Assembly: GCF_900167455.1 (NCBI RefSeq)
Contig: NZ_FUWJ01000002.1
Location: forward strand, 113,584 to 177,583
Direction of reading: 5' to 3'
DNA length: 64,000 bases
Origin: Enhydrobacter aerosaccus
GTDB lineage: Bacteria; Pseudomonadota; Alphaproteobacteria; Reyranellales; Reyranellaceae
A program made the translations under genes and the position numbers. Each line of letters opens with the position of its first letter. Position 1 is the stretch's first letter. Of this stretch, positions 8,994 through 18,449 are shown in pieces. The notes beneath the pieces were generated by a model that ran no database searches, was not told the DNA's origin, and saw only the letters and a program-made list of their open reading frames with translations.

Positions 8994-9947
8994 ATGCAGA
9001 TCGGCTTCAACCTGCCGAACTCGGGTCCGCTCTCCTCGGTCGCGACGATGACAAAGATCGCGACCGAAGGCGAAGCGATGGGATTCGACTACCTGACCCT
9101 CACCGATCATGTCGTCCTGCCGGACACGGCAGTACCCGGCTATCCCTATTCCGAAAGCGGCTCCTTCTACGAGGAAGCGCCGACCGAACGGCACGAGCAG
9201 CTGATCGGCATGGCCTACATCGCTGCCAAGACCTCGCGCATCCGCCTGGTCGCCGCGGTCCTGGTGGTGCCTCATCGCCCGGCGGTGCTGGCTGCCAAGA
9301 TGCTCGCCACGCTCGATGTGCTTTCGGGCGGACGTCTTGTCGTCGGCATCGGCGCCGGCTGGCTCAAGACCGAGTTCGATGCCGTCGCGACCACGCCCTT
9401 CGGCGAGCGCGGCAAGGTCACCGACGAATATATCGACGCTTTCCGCGTGCTCTGGACCGAGGCCCGGCCGCGCTTCAACGGCCGCTATACCCGCTTCGAC
9501 GGCATCGTGCTGGAACCCAAGCCGGTACAGCGCCCGCATCCACCGATCTGGGTCGGAGGAGAAGGCCCTCCCGCCTTGCGTCGCGCCGCCCGCGTCGGCA
9601 ATGCCTGGTATCCGATCGGCAGCAACAACCAGCATCTGCTCGATTCGTTGCCGCGGCTGCAGGCCGGTATCGCGCGCTTGCGCAAGGCTGCCGCCGAGGC
9701 CGGCCGCGGCCCGGCCGCCGTCGGTATCGCCTATCGCGTGAAGCGCTATGGTACGGTCGTCCCGCCCTTAGCCTCGGATGGCGAGCGGCGGCTTTTCTCC
9801 GGTACCGACGACGATATCGTGCGCGATCTGCGTGACCTGCGGGAGATCGGCGTCACCGCCATCGATATCGACTTCGGCCGTCCGGACGCCTCGGACATGC
9901 TCGCCGAAATGCGCCGGTTCAGGACGGCGGTCATCGAGAAGATCTGA
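8994..9947 (+). CDS. LLM-class F420/FMN-dependent oxidoreductase, third copy
   Basis: A 317-residue luciferase-like protein. Motifs are MGFDYLTLTDHVVLP, LSGGRLVVGIGAGWLKTEFD and HPPIWVGGEGPPALRRAARVG, characteristic of the TIGR03619 group. It is the last gene of the plus-strand run from NIPSNAP onward and ends convergent with the deazaflavin-type gene. It is closer in layout to the LLM gene at 4.0 kb than to the one at 4.9 kb. The GIGxGW motif marks the barrel that binds FMN or F420; cofactor unproven. Confidence 0.9.
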   Translation: MQIGFNLPNSGPLSSVATMTKIATEGEAMGFDYLTLTDHVVLPDTAVPGYPYSESGSFYEEAPTERHEQLIGMAYIAAKTSRIRLVAAVLVVPHRPAVLAAKMLATLDVLSGGRLVVGIGAGWLKTEFDAVATTPFGERGKVTDEYIDAFRVLWTEARPRFNGRYTRFDGIVLEPKPVQRPHPPIWVGGEGPPALRRAARVGNAWYPIGSNNQHLLDSLPRLQAGIARLRKAAAEAGRGPAAVGIAYRVKRYGTVVPPLASDGERRLFSGTDDDIVRDLRDLREIGVTAIDIDFGRPDASDMLAEMRRFRTAVIEKI

Positions 9948-9973
9948 CCCGGCCCTTCAGGCCGGATCGCGAG

Positions 9974-10438
9974 TCAGCGCACCGGCTCGAGCACGACCAC
10001 GGGAATTTCCCGCGAGCCGGCCTTCTTCTCGTAGTCGGCGTACGGCGGGAAGAACGACACCGCCTGATCCCACAAACGCTTGCGTTCCTCACCTTGTGCG
10101 GTGCGCGCACGGGCCTTCATCTTCGCCGTTCCGACCTGGATATCGACATCGGGATTGGCCTGCATGTTGCGGTACCAGCCGGGATGTTCCGGCGCACCGC
10201 CCTTCGAGGCGATGACGAAGTAGTTGTTTCCGGCTTTGCCATAGAAGAGCGGGAACATCCATTTGTCGCCCGACTTGCGACCGGTGGTCGTCAGCAGGAG
10301 CGCCGGAACGGTGCGGGCAGGCTGGCCGGGATTGTTGATCGTGTACAGGTGGCCGTCGGAGCCGCCGCTCTTGATATAGCGATCGGCATGGTCCTTCATC
10401 CATTGCGGCAGATTGGGTGGGAGCTTCGCTTCAGTCAT
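9974..10438 (-). CDS. Deazaflavin (F420)-dependent nitroreductase-like protein (DDN family)
   Basis: 154 residues of the split-barrel family named for mycobacterial Ddn. It shows TVPALLLTTTGRKSGDKWMF (residues about 43-62), YFVIASKGGAPEHPGWYRNM and PDVDIQVG, the usual landmarks. The characterised relatives are F420H2-dependent reductases of quinones or unsaturated compounds; some members bind other flavins or heme. It begins 10 bp after the ligase gene on the same strand, so both are one transcript. Together with three LLM genes it raises the question whether this organism makes F420. Confidence 0.87.
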   Translation of the reverse strand: MTEAKLPPNLPQWMKDHADRYIKSGGSDGHLYTINNPGQPARTVPALLLTTTGRKSGDKWMFPLFYGKAGNNYFVIASKGGAPEHPGWYRNMQANPDVDIQVGTAKMKARARTAQGEERKRLWDQAVSFFPPYADYEKKAGSREIPVVVLEPVR

Positions 10439-10448
10439 CGCCGTCTCC

Positions 10449-12344
10449 TCAGTTGATCTCGATTACGTCGGCACCGCCTCTGTACAGCCGCTCCACCAGC
10501 GCCTTGCGGCGTTCGAGCGTCGCCCGCTGGTTGATGTAGCCCTTGTCGGTGATCTCGTGGCCGTCCACCGACGGCGGTTCTTCCATCAGCATAACGCGCC
10601 GCACCTGCATGGAGGAACCCCGTCCCTCGGCATTCATGCGGGCCAGGCCGCCCTTCAGCATCTCGATCACGGCGGGATGTTCCAGAAGCTGCGCGATGGT
10701 CAGGGCAGATCCGGTGTCACCAGCGATTCGCCGGCAGGCAGCGATGTTGGGAAAACCGAGCAGGCCCACATACTCGCGATCTGGTGCGCAAACGACGGCA
10801 TCCTGCAGCACCGGTGACGCCGCCGCGATGGCATTGGCGCGCAATGTGCCGACCAGCACGAACGTGCCACTGGTCAATTTGAAATCCTCGACGACGCGGC
10901 CGTCGAAGATCAATCCTTGATTGGGGTCATGCGAATCGACGAAGCGGGCGGCATCTCCGATCTTGTAGAAACCTTCCTCGTCGAAGGCAGCGGCGGTGAG
11001 ATCCGGTCGCTTGTAGTAGCCCGGCGTCACGATCACGCTCCTGAGGCGCACCTCGTAGCGACCATCCTCCCCGGTCGGCACCAGCTTGAGCTGCACGCCC
11101 GGATAAGGAAGACCGATCAGGCCGACGCGCTCCGACGCCCAGTGCACAGATGTCGCCGTCGGCGCGGTTTCGGTCGCTCCCCAGCCGGTGATGAACGGCA
11201 GTCGATAGCCTGTATGCCTTACCGCGAGCGCTTCCATCCGCTCGTAAAGATCGTGAGGCAGCGTGGCGCCGCCATAGGCAAGGCTATTCAGGTTCCTGAA
11301 GAACCTTTCCGCCAGAAGATCGTCCTTTTCGAGCGCCGTCGCCAGCATGGCATAGCCGGCCGGAACGTTGGCGAAGGAGGTCGGCGAGATCTCGCGCAGA
11401 TTACGCAGCGTCTCCTCGAACAGGCCCGGCAAGGGCTTGCCGTCGTCGATCCAGGTCGTGCCGCCCTCGGCAAGGTTGCCCTGGAAGGTCGCATTGCCGC
11501 CCATCGTGTGGTTCCACGGTAGCCAATCCAGGTTTACCGGCGGTGGCTCATCCGGATGACGCGTGCGGGCCATCTGGCCCATGGCGATATTGGCGCACAT
11601 CATCTCCTGGGTATTGATGACGGCCTTGGGCATTCCTGTGCTGCCCGAGGTGAAGAGGAATTTGCCGATCGTGCCGGGTTCGATGGCGGCGATCGATTGC
11701 GCGACGGCTGCCGTCGGCCGGGTCGAAACCAACTCGCTCCAGGGCAGCGATTGCGTCTGCGGTGGCGCTTTGTCGACATGGACCACGGTCACGCCCGCGA
11801 GGTCGAGCGCCGCGAGTGCGCCGGCGTAGATCTCGCCGTTCTGCACGAACACCAGGCCCGGCCTGATGAGGTCGAAAACGTAACGAAGCTTGGCGTGGTC
11901 CTGGCTCAGGATGGAGTAGGCCGGCGACACCGGTGCAACCGGTGCCCGCGCCTGCATCCCAGCCATGGTGAGCAGCGCGAATTCGATCGAGTTCGACGAC
12001 AGGATCATGATCGGCTTTTCGGGGCCAAATCCGCGGTCCAGCAGCGCTTGCGTCACCGCATCGACCTGCCCCTTGGCCTCGCCGTAAGTGACCTTCAGCC
12101 ATTCGCGCGCCGGGCCCCGCCGCTGGGCAAGCCAGATCCGCTCCGGCGCCGCCGCAGCCCACCGGGCGAGAAAGGCAGGAACATGCCGTTCGTAGGGCTT
12201 CAGCTTGTGATTGGACCGCAACAAAAGAGTGCCATCCGGTCGGCGATCGAGACGCACGTCCCGGCTCAGGAACTCCACCGGCTTGAACGGTGCGCGCAGT
12301 ACGCTGTCCACTACTTTTTCCTCCCACAGCACTTTGGTCGACAT
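10449..12344 (-). CDS. Feruloyl-CoA synthase-like acyl-CoA synthetase
   Basis: A 631-residue ANL-superfamily adenylating enzyme. The phosphate-binding A3 motif TSGSTGMPK is near residue 232, the A5-like motif GWGATETAP near 390, and GYYKRPDLTAAAFDEEGFYKIGD near 465-490. The N-terminal FLSRDVRLDRRPDG and internal YSILSQDHAKLRYVFDLI are hallmarks of the feruloyl-CoA synthase group. The enzyme would make aryl- or acyl-CoA from carboxylate, ATP and CoA. The usual partner, feruloyl-CoA hydratase/lyase, is absent here, so a different acid is possible. Divergent from the Liv importer across 140 bp. Confidence 0.88.
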   Translation of the reverse strand: MSTKVLWEEKVVDSVLRAPFKPVEFLSRDVRLDRRPDGTLLLRSNHKLKPYERHVPAFLARWAAAAPERIWLAQRRGPAREWLKVTYGEAKGQVDAVTQALLDRGFGPEKPIMILSSNSIEFALLTMAGMQARAPVAPVSPAYSILSQDHAKLRYVFDLIRPGLVFVQNGEIYAGALAALDLAGVTVVHVDKAPPQTQSLPWSELVSTRPTAAVAQSIAAIEPGTIGKFLFTSGSTGMPKAVINTQEMMCANIAMGQMARTRHPDEPPPVNLDWLPWNHTMGGNATFQGNLAEGGTTWIDDGKPLPGLFEETLRNLREISPTSFANVPAGYAMLATALEKDDLLAERFFRNLNSLAYGGATLPHDLYERMEALAVRHTGYRLPFITGWGATETAPTATSVHWASERVGLIGLPYPGVQLKLVPTGEDGRYEVRLRSVIVTPGYYKRPDLTAAAFDEEGFYKIGDAARFVDSHDPNQGLIFDGRVVEDFKLTSGTFVLVGTLRANAIAAASPVLQDAVVCAPDREYVGLLGFPNIAACRRIAGDTGSALTIAQLLEHPAVIEMLKGGLARMNAEGRGSSMQVRRVMLMEEPPSVDGHEITDKGYINQRATLERRKALVERLYRGGADVIEIN

Positions 12345-12484
12345 CTAGGCCCGCCGCCGTCGCCCCGGCAAGTCACTGCCCCGGCGGGCATTTCCGTCCA
12401 CCGGGATATGTGCGGCGCCTTGTGGCTTTTTCGCCCGGAGGTGCGGTGCTAGCTTCCGCCGCCGAAATTCATGAGGAAACCCCA

Positions 12485-13732
12485 ATGATCCGTAAATTGG
12501 CCTCGGCCTTTGCCGCGGCATGCCTGCTCGCCGCGCCGGTATTGGCGGCGGAACCGCCCGCCGAAATCAAGATCGGTACGCTTTACGCGTCATCGGGGCG
12601 ATACGCCTCGATTTCGATGCCGGTGCACAGTGCGTTGAAGCTGTGGGTCGACCAGAAGAATGCCGACGGCGGCGTCTATGTGAAGGCCTTCGACAAGAAG
12701 ATCCCGATCAAGCTCGTCGCCTATGACGACCAGAGCAACACGGCGACCGCCTCGACCCTCTACAACCAGCTGATCACGCAAGACAAGGTCGACCTCCTGG
12801 TCGCCGATTCGGGATCCGTGCTGACCGCTCCCGCGGTCGCGATCGCCCGCGATCACAAGATGTTCCTGTTCGATCAGACCGGCACCGGCGCCAGCTTCTT
12901 CTCCAAGGACAATCCCTATATCGCGCTGATGGCCGACCCGGTCTCGACCATCTGGCCCAAGCCGGTGGCCGACTTCCTGACGCAGGACGGGCCGGCGCTC
13001 GGCATCAAGAAGATCGCGATCCTCTACTCGACCAACGAGTTCACGGGCACCCAGGCCAATGCGGTGCGCAAGTTCATCAAGGACTCCGGCGCACCGGTGG
13101 AGATCGTCTACGACCAGGGCGTGCCGACCGAGACGACCAATTACACGGTCATCATCAACAACATCCGCGCCAAGCAGCCGGATGCGGTGATCCATCTCGG
13201 CTACGCTCCGAACGACATCGCCTTCCTGCGCAACGTCAATGAGGTTGGCGTGAAGTTCAAATGGCTGTTCTGCATCTATCCGGGCCTGGAGACCGAGCTC
13301 CTGGAGAAGAATGTCGGCGTGAAGGGCCTGCAGCACGTCTTCACCTACGTGCCGCCGTCCGAGCTCGACTATCCGGTGAATTTCGGCATGAAGATGCCGG
13401 AGTTCCGGGCGCTGTGGAACAAGAGCTTCCCCGACGGCAAGGTCGAGTTCGGCTTCAACGCGGTGGCCGGCTATACGACGGCACTGGTGATCGAGAAGAC
13501 CCTGTCGGTGGCGACCAGTCTCGACCAGATGGAGTTGCGCCGTGCCGTGTTCAGCCTGTCGGGCCAGCTCAAGACCCTCGATGGCACCTTCGCCCTCGAT
13601 GACATGGGCGGCCAGATCGGCGAGCTGACCCCGCTCGGCCAACTCGAACTCGACGACCACGGTCATCTGAAGTTCGTCGCCGTCTATCCTCACGACGTCG
13701 CCACCGGCAAGCCGGTCTATCCGCGCCCGTGA
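12485..13732 (+). CDS. Branched-chain-type ABC transporter substrate-binding protein
   Basis: A 415-residue periplasmic binding protein of the Leu/Ile/Val (Peripla_BP_6) class. The signal peptide is about residues 1-22 (MIRKLASAF... ending VLAAE) and the mature part opens IKIGTLYASSGRYAS. The ATG at 12485 gives a clean signal peptide; the upstream opening has none. First gene of a five-gene importer operon. Proteins of this class often bind aromatic acids in soil Alphaproteobacteria, which would fit the divergent CoA ligase; the ligand is an inference. Confidence 0.92.
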   Translation: MIRKLASAFAAACLLAAPVLAAEPPAEIKIGTLYASSGRYASISMPVHSALKLWVDQKNADGGVYVKAFDKKIPIKLVAYDDQSNTATASTLYNQLITQDKVDLLVADSGSVLTAPAVAIARDHKMFLFDQTGTGASFFSKDNPYIALMADPVSTIWPKPVADFLTQDGPALGIKKIAILYSTNEFTGTQANAVRKFIKDSGAPVEIVYDQGVPTETTNYTVIINNIRAKQPDAVIHLGYAPNDIAFLRNVNEVGVKFKWLFCIYPGLETELLEKNVGVKGLQHVFTYVPPSELDYPVNFGMKMPEFRALWNKSFPDGKVEFGFNAVAGYTTALVIEKTLSVATSLDQMELRRAVFSLSGQLKTLDGTFALDDMGGQIGELTPLGQLELDDHGHLKFVAVYPHDVATGKPVYPRP

Positions 13733-13789
13733 GTCCCCACCCCGTGAGCTCCCCGTCCGCCGCGACGGGGAGCTCGAGGACATGATCTG

Positions 13790-14707
13790 ATGCTTGTCTA
13801 CGCCCTCGTCGCGGGCCTCTTGTTCGGTCTGTATTTCAGCCTGGTGGGAATCGGCCTGAACCTGGTGTTCGGCGTCATGCGCATCGTCAATCTGGCGCAT
13901 GGCGACTTCCTGATGCTCGGTGCCTTCATCGCCGTCGGCGTCTCGGCGCTGGCCGCGCTCGATCCGCTGTTCGCCGTCCCGCTCGCCTTCGTGGTGTTCG
14001 TGCTCGTGGGCCTGGTGCTCTACCGCCTGCTGGTGCCGCGCCTGCAGGGCTCCGTGAACCCCGAGATGCTGTCGATCATCCTGTTCTTCGGCTTGAGCCA
14101 GGTGATCGAGGCGCTCACCACCATCGCCTTCGGCACCAGCGAACGCTCGATCCCGAGCAGCGAGCTCGGCGCCATCCTCGCGCCCCTGCGGGTGCGGCTG
14201 TTCGGCGATGCGGACGGCCCGGTCGAGCTGTTCGGCCAGACCTTTCCCGCGACCTGGGCGATCTCGGCGATGGTCAGCGTGATCGCCATCGGCCTGGTCT
14301 ATGTCTATCTGTACCGCACCCGCCTCGGCACCCTCACCCGCGCCGTGATGTCCCGCCGCGACGAAGCCTTCGCCACCGGCATCAATGTCGATCGCGTGTC
14401 GGCGGCAGCGTTCGGCATCGGCCTCGGCCTCGCCGCGGTCGCCGGCGTATTCGCGCCCTTCATGTTCGGTTCGGTAACTCCCGCCTTCGGCGAGGATGCG
14501 ACCGTGACATCCTTCGCCGTCGTCGTGCTGGGGTCGCTCGGCAATCCGCTCGGCACGGCTCTGGGCGGCGTGGTCTACGGCATTTCCTACATGCTGGTTC
14601 AGACCTATCTCAGCTCCTGGGCCGATCTGCTGCCCTATGTCCTGCTGATCCTGATCCTGCTGCTGCGGCCGAGCGGACTGCTCGGAAGGCGGGTGCGCGT
14701 TGCCTAG
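13790..14707 (+). CDS. livH: Branched-chain-type ABC transporter permease LivH-like
   Basis: A 305-residue inner-membrane permease with about eight hydrophobic segments. It opens MLVYALVAGLLFGLYFSLVG and contains GLNLVFGVMRIVNLAHGDF (residues about 23-41), the LivH hallmark; the EAA-like region reads TRAVMSRRDEAFATGINVDR. Its end overlaps the next permease by 8 bp, so translation is coupled. Works as a heterodimer with the LivM-like protein. Confidence 0.92.
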   Translation: MLVYALVAGLLFGLYFSLVGIGLNLVFGVMRIVNLAHGDFLMLGAFIAVGVSALAALDPLFAVPLAFVVFVLVGLVLYRLLVPRLQGSVNPEMLSIILFFGLSQVIEALTTIAFGTSERSIPSSELGAILAPLRVRLFGDADGPVELFGQTFPATWAISAMVSVIAIGLVYVYLYRTRLGTLTRAVMSRRDEAFATGINVDRVSAAAFGIGLGLAAVAGVFAPFMFGSVTPAFGEDATVTSFAVVVLGSLGNPLGTALGGVVYGISYMLVQTYLSSWADLLPYVLLILILLLRPSGLLGRRVRVA

Positions 14708-15620
14708 CACCCTGCGTCACCTTCTGTTCATCGTCGCGCCGCTGTTGATCGTCTTCGCGATCCTGCCCGGCGTCTACGAGAACCACCTGATGCTGTTCAA
14801 CTTCGTGGTGTTTCTCATCCTCGCCCAGGGCGTGAACGTGATCTACGGCTTCACCGGCTACCTGCCCTTCGGCTATGTCGGCTTCTTCGGCGGCGGCGCC
14901 TATGGCTTTGCCATGATGGTGATGCACGCCCATGCGCCGGCGCCGCTCGCCCTGATCGTGGCCGGCGTGGCGGCGGTGCTGCTCGGCCTGTTGCTGACGC
15001 CGCTGCTGCGTCTGTCGGGCGCCTACTTCGCCATCGCCAATCTCGCCGCCTCGCTGGCCGTGCTGCACTTCGTCGCCAATCCGGCGCTGGAAGACATCAC
15101 GCGCGGCCCGTACGGCGTCTCGCTGACGGCGACCTTCAACCCCAACGCCGCTTACTGGGCCGCCCTGCTCGTGCTCGCCCTCACGCTGGGCGTCGTGGTG
15201 TTCCTCAAGAACTCACGATTCGGCCTGGCCCTGCAGGCGGTGCGCGAGGATCCGGTCAGCGCGGCCATGGCCGGCGTCAGCGTGGTGCGCATGCGCGTCG
15301 TCGCCTGGCTGGCGTCGGCCCTGATCGCCGGCCTCGCCGGCGGAGTCTATGCCTGGTACGTCTCGGTGTTCTTCCCCGACAACGTCTTCAGCGGCACCTT
15401 CAGCATCTTCGCCATCGTTTTCGCCCTGTTCGGCGGCGTGGCGACGATCATCGGGCCGATCGTCGGCGTGCTGATCCTGTACGGAGTCTACAACCTGATC
15501 GGCTTCACCACGCCCCAGTACTTCCAGCTCATCTACGGTCTGCTGATCATGGGACTGGTGCTGTTCCTGCCGGCAGGCCTCGTGTCGCTGGCCACCCGTC
15601 GAGGCTGGCATGTCCCCTGA
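14700..15620 (+). CDS. livM: Branched-chain-type ABC transporter permease LivM-like
   Basis: A 306-residue membrane permease of the LivM type, with LAQGVNVIYGFTGYLPFGYVGF near residues 40-61 and the coupling loop FGLALQAVREDPVSAAMAGV. The best start is a TTG at 14700, overlapping the preceding stop by 8 bp; no in-frame ATG gives the complete first helix. Its 3' end overlaps the ATPase gene by 11 bp. Second half of the channel of the importer. Confidence 0.9.
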   Translation: MPSTLRHLLFIVAPLLIVFAILPGVYENHLMLFNFVVFLILAQGVNVIYGFTGYLPFGYVGFFGGGAYGFAMMVMHAHAPAPLALIVAGVAAVLLGLLLTPLLRLSGAYFAIANLAASLAVLHFVANPALEDITRGPYGVSLTATFNPNAAYWAALLVLALTLGVVVFLKNSRFGLALQAVREDPVSAAMAGVSVVRMRVVAWLASALIAGLAGGVYAWYVSVFFPDNVFSGTFSIFAIVFALFGGVATIIGPIVGVLILYGVYNLIGFTTPQYFQLIYGLLIMGLVLFLPAGLVSLATRRGWHVP

Positions 15621-16341
15621 GCCGACACCGATCCTGCAGGCCGACGGCCTGGTAAAGCGCTTCGGCGGCTTCTACGCCCTGGGCGGTCTGACGTTCCATG
15701 TCGCGCCCGGCGAGATCCTGGGGCTGGTCGGGCCGAACGGCTCCGGCAAGACCACGGCAATCAACGTCATTTCCGGCCTCTATGCGCCGGACGGCGGTCG
15801 CGTCACCTTCGAGGGACGGTCGATCGGCGGGCTGGCATCCCATCGCCTGGTGCATCTCGGCATAAACCGCACGTTCCAGGTGCCGAAGCCGTTCCTGTCG
15901 CTCACCGTGCGGCAGAACATCGAGGTGGCGCTTGCCTATGGCCGTTCGGCGTCGGCGCCGCCGTCGATCGAAAGCCTGCTCCAGGAATATCGGCTGGCCG
16001 AGGTGGCCGATCGTCCGGCACAGGATCTCAACAACGTACAGCAGAAGACTCTCGATCTCGTGCGCGCGCTGGCGACGGGCCCACGGCTCTTGCTGCTCGA
16101 CGAGCTTGCTGCCGGCCTCAACCCGACCGAGCTCGACTGGATCGCCAGTCGCATCAGGAGCCTGGCCCAAGCCGGCATGGCGATCATCGTCGTCGAGCAT
16201 CTGATGGGCTTCATCGAGCAGATCACCGATCGTGTCATCGTGATGAACGCGGGCAAGGAGATATTCGAAGGGACGCTGGCGGTCGCGGTGAAGGTACCGG
16301 AGGTGATCGAGGTGTTCCTGGGAGGCGAACATGCCGCCTGA
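15610..16341 (+). CDS. livG: LivG-type ABC ATPase with degenerate signature motif
   Basis: A 243-residue ATP-binding subunit. Walker A is GPNGSGKT (residues about 41-48). Two conserved elements are altered: the signature normally reading LSYGQ or LSGGQ is LNNVQ at residues 140-144, and Walker B continues DEL rather than DEP (LLLLDELAAGLNP). The switch histidine is kept (VVEHLMGF). The altered bases were read directly at 16027-16041. It may still hydrolyse ATP as part of a heterodimer with the intact LivF-like partner, whose gene overlaps it by 11 bp. Confidence 0.88.
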   Translation: MSPEPTPILQADGLVKRFGGFYALGGLTFHVAPGEILGLVGPNGSGKTTAINVISGLYAPDGGRVTFEGRSIGGLASHRLVHLGINRTFQVPKPFLSLTVRQNIEVALAYGRSASAPPSIESLLQEYRLAEVADRPAQDLNNVQQKTLDLVRALATGPRLLLLDELAAGLNPTELDWIASRIRSLAQAGMAIIVVEHLMGFIEQITDRVIVMNAGKEIFEGTLAVAVKVPEVIEVFLGGEHAA

Positions 16342-17050
16342 AGCCAAGGCGCTGCTGCGCACGTCCGGCATCAATGCCGGCTATGGCACCATGCAGGTCC
16401 TGTGGGGCGTCGATCTCGATGTGCGCGCCGGCGAGACGGTGCTGCTGCTCGGCGCCAACGGCGCCGGCAAGACCACGTTCCTGAAAACGCTGGTCGGACT
16501 GATCGAGGCCCGCAACGGCAGCATCGTCCTGGCGGACGAGGATGTCACCCGGACACGCTCGAGCGATCGCATGCGGCGCGGCATGACCTACATGTCCGAG
16601 CTCGCCGTCTTCCCGGACCTGTCGATCGAGGAAAACATCCTGATCGGCGCGCAGGCCCTGGGACATGCGCGGCCGCAATCGCGACTGGAAGAGCTCTATG
16701 GCCTGTTTCCGGTCCTGCGCGACAAGCGACGCGACGCGGCCTCCAGCCTGTCGGGGGGTCAGCGCAAGATGCTCGGCATCGCCAAGGCACTGGCAGCGGA
16801 CCCGAAGCTGCTGGTGATGGACGAGCCCTCCGCCGGACTGTCGCCGCTGTTCGTGAAGGAAGTGTTGCGCATCCTGGGCAGCCTGCGCGAGCGCGGTCTC
16901 GCCCTGCTGATCGCCGAACAGAATATCGGCTTTCTCGAGGTCGCAACCCGGGTGTTCGTTCTGGAAGGCGGTCGCATCCGCTTCTCCGGTACCGTTGCCG
17001 AGATGGCCGATAACGAAGCGCTGAGGCGCGCTTATTTCGGCTTGAAATAG
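16331..17050 (+). CDS. livF: LivF-type ABC transporter ATPase
   Basis: A 239-residue ATP-binding subunit with all motifs intact: Walker A GANGAGKT near residues 41-48, signature LSGGQRKML near 142, Walker B LLVMDEPSAGLSP near 160 and switch region AEQNIGF. It overlaps the LivG-like gene by 11 bp and completes the importer (binding protein, two permeases, two ATPases). A gap of 77 bp separates it from the MFS gene. Confidence 0.93.
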   Translation: MPPEAKALLRTSGINAGYGTMQVLWGVDLDVRAGETVLLLGANGAGKTTFLKTLVGLIEARNGSIVLADEDVTRTRSSDRMRRGMTYMSELAVFPDLSIEENILIGAQALGHARPQSRLEELYGLFPVLRDKRRDAASSLSGGQRKMLGIAKALAADPKLLVMDEPSAGLSPLFVKEVLRILGSLRERGLALLIAEQNIGFLEVATRVFVLEGGRIRFSGTVAEMADNEALRRAYFGLK

Positions 17051-17127
17051 CGCGCAAGACCGGCTCAATCCACCTGTCGGCCGATGGCGCTTCGGGAGAG
17101 CGGCGGCCGGCAGGGGGAGCGTGTCTG

Positions 17128-18387
17128 ATGACGCCGAGTAAGGCCGATTTCCGGGGCGAAGGGCGCTGGGTCCAGCTCATCGCCGGCATCGTCTGCATGG
17201 TGATGATTGCCAACCTGCAATACGGCTGGACGCTTTTCATCCATCCCATGCGCGAGAAATTCGGCTGGGACCGGTCGGCCATCCAGGTCGCCTTCACGAT
17301 CTTCATCCTGGTCGAGTCGTGGCTCATTCCGGTCGAGGGCTGGCTGGTCGATCGCTTCGGGCCGCGACGCGCCGCCATGGCCGGCGCCGTGCTGATCGCG
17401 CTGGGCTGGACGGCGAACGGCCTCGCCCAGTCCTTGAGCATGCTCTATGTCGGCGCCGTCCTGGGCGGCCTCGGCGCCGGCTGCATCTTCGGCACCTGCA
17501 CCGGCAATGCCATCCGCTGGTTTCCCGACCGCCGCGGCCTTGCGGTAGGTCTCACCGCGGCAGGCTACGGGATGGGCTCGGCGTTCACGGTCGTGCCGAT
17601 GCAGTATTTGATCCAGACCGAAGGCTATCAGGCCACGTTCCTGCTGTTCGGGATTGGACAGGGCGTGGTGGTCCTGGTCGCCGCGCTGCTGCTGAAGGCG
17701 CCACCGTATCGCCCCGTGTTCATGACTTCCGCTCCGAGCTGGAGCACGCGGCAGGTCATTCGCACGCCCATCTTCTGGGTCATGTATGTCACCTTTGTTC
17801 TGGTGGCAGCTGGCGGCCTCACCTTCACGGCCCAGCTCGCGCCCATGGCCCATGACTTCAAGGTCGCCACCATTCCGGTCGAGCTGGCAGGGATCACGCT
17901 GCCGGCCCTCACCTTCGCCATCGCCCTGGATCGCGTCACCAACGGCATCACGCGGCCGCTCTGTGGCTGGGTCTCCGATCACATCGGACGCGAGCAGACG
18001 ATGTGCGTCGTCTTCCTGCTCGAGGCCGCCGGCGTCTGGGCGCTCGCCCGCTGGGGCAGCGACCCGCTCATGTTCGTCGTGCTGGGCGGCGTGGTCTTCT
18101 TTGCCTGGGGAGAGATCGCGAGCCTGTTCCCGGCCCTCTGCACCGACCTGTTCGGCGACCGCTATGCCGCCGCCAATATCGGTGCGATCTACACCGCCAA
18201 GGGCACGGCGTCCCTGCTTGTGCCGCTGGCGAGCCTGCTCGCCGACGCCACGGGCGGATGGCATGACGTTCTGATGATCGTCATGGCGATGAATCTCGTG
18301 GCAGCCGTCTTCGCCATCGCCGTGATCCGCCCCATGCGACTGGCCCGCACCAACGTTCTGCCGAACGAAATGCCGGGTGCGGCCTGA
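17128..18387 (+). CDS. MFS transporter, oxalate/formate-antiporter-like
   Basis: A 419-residue major-facilitator carrier with about twelve transmembrane segments. [22 protein letters not shown] near residues 28-49, the loop-2/3 motif [10 protein letters not shown] and [17 protein letters not shown] are characteristic of OFA-type (OxlT-like) carriers of small carboxylates. The start at 17128 is preceded by AGGGGGAG. Located between the Liv importer and an acyl-CoA dehydrogenase in the same direction; it may exchange or export an acid produced or used by the pathway. Substrate inferred only from family. Confidence 0.87.
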   Translation: MTPSKADFRGEGRWVQLIAGIVCMVMIANLQYGWTLFIHPMREKFGWDRSAIQVAFTIFILVESWLIPVEGWLVDRFGPRRAAMAGAVLIALGWTANGLAQSLSMLYVGAVLGGLGAGCIFGTCTGNAIRWFPDRRGLAVGLTAAGYGMGSAFTVVPMQYLIQTEGYQATFLLFGIGQGVVVLVAALLLKAPPYRPVFMTSAPSWSTRQVIRTPIFWVMYVTFVLVAAGGLTFTAQLAPMAHDFKVATIPVELAGITLPALTFAIALDRVTNGITRPLCGWVSDHIGREQTMCVVFLLEAAGVWALARWGSDPLMFVVLGGVVFFAWGEIASLFPALCTDLFGDRYAAANIGAIYTAKGTASLLVPLASLLADATGGWHDVLMIVMAMNLVAAVFAIAVIRPMRLARTNVLPNEMPGAA

Positions 18388-18449
18388 ATGACCGTTCACA
18401 TTGCCGCTGTTTTCGACCACAGTCCGCGGCAGCACAAAGGGAGAAAAGG

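Noticed and set aside
12590..14710. A 706-codon minus-strand frame across the Liv genes
   Set aside because: Opposite two genes with unmistakable ABC-transporter motifs; composition dominated by D, H, Q, R and E as expected for a shadow.
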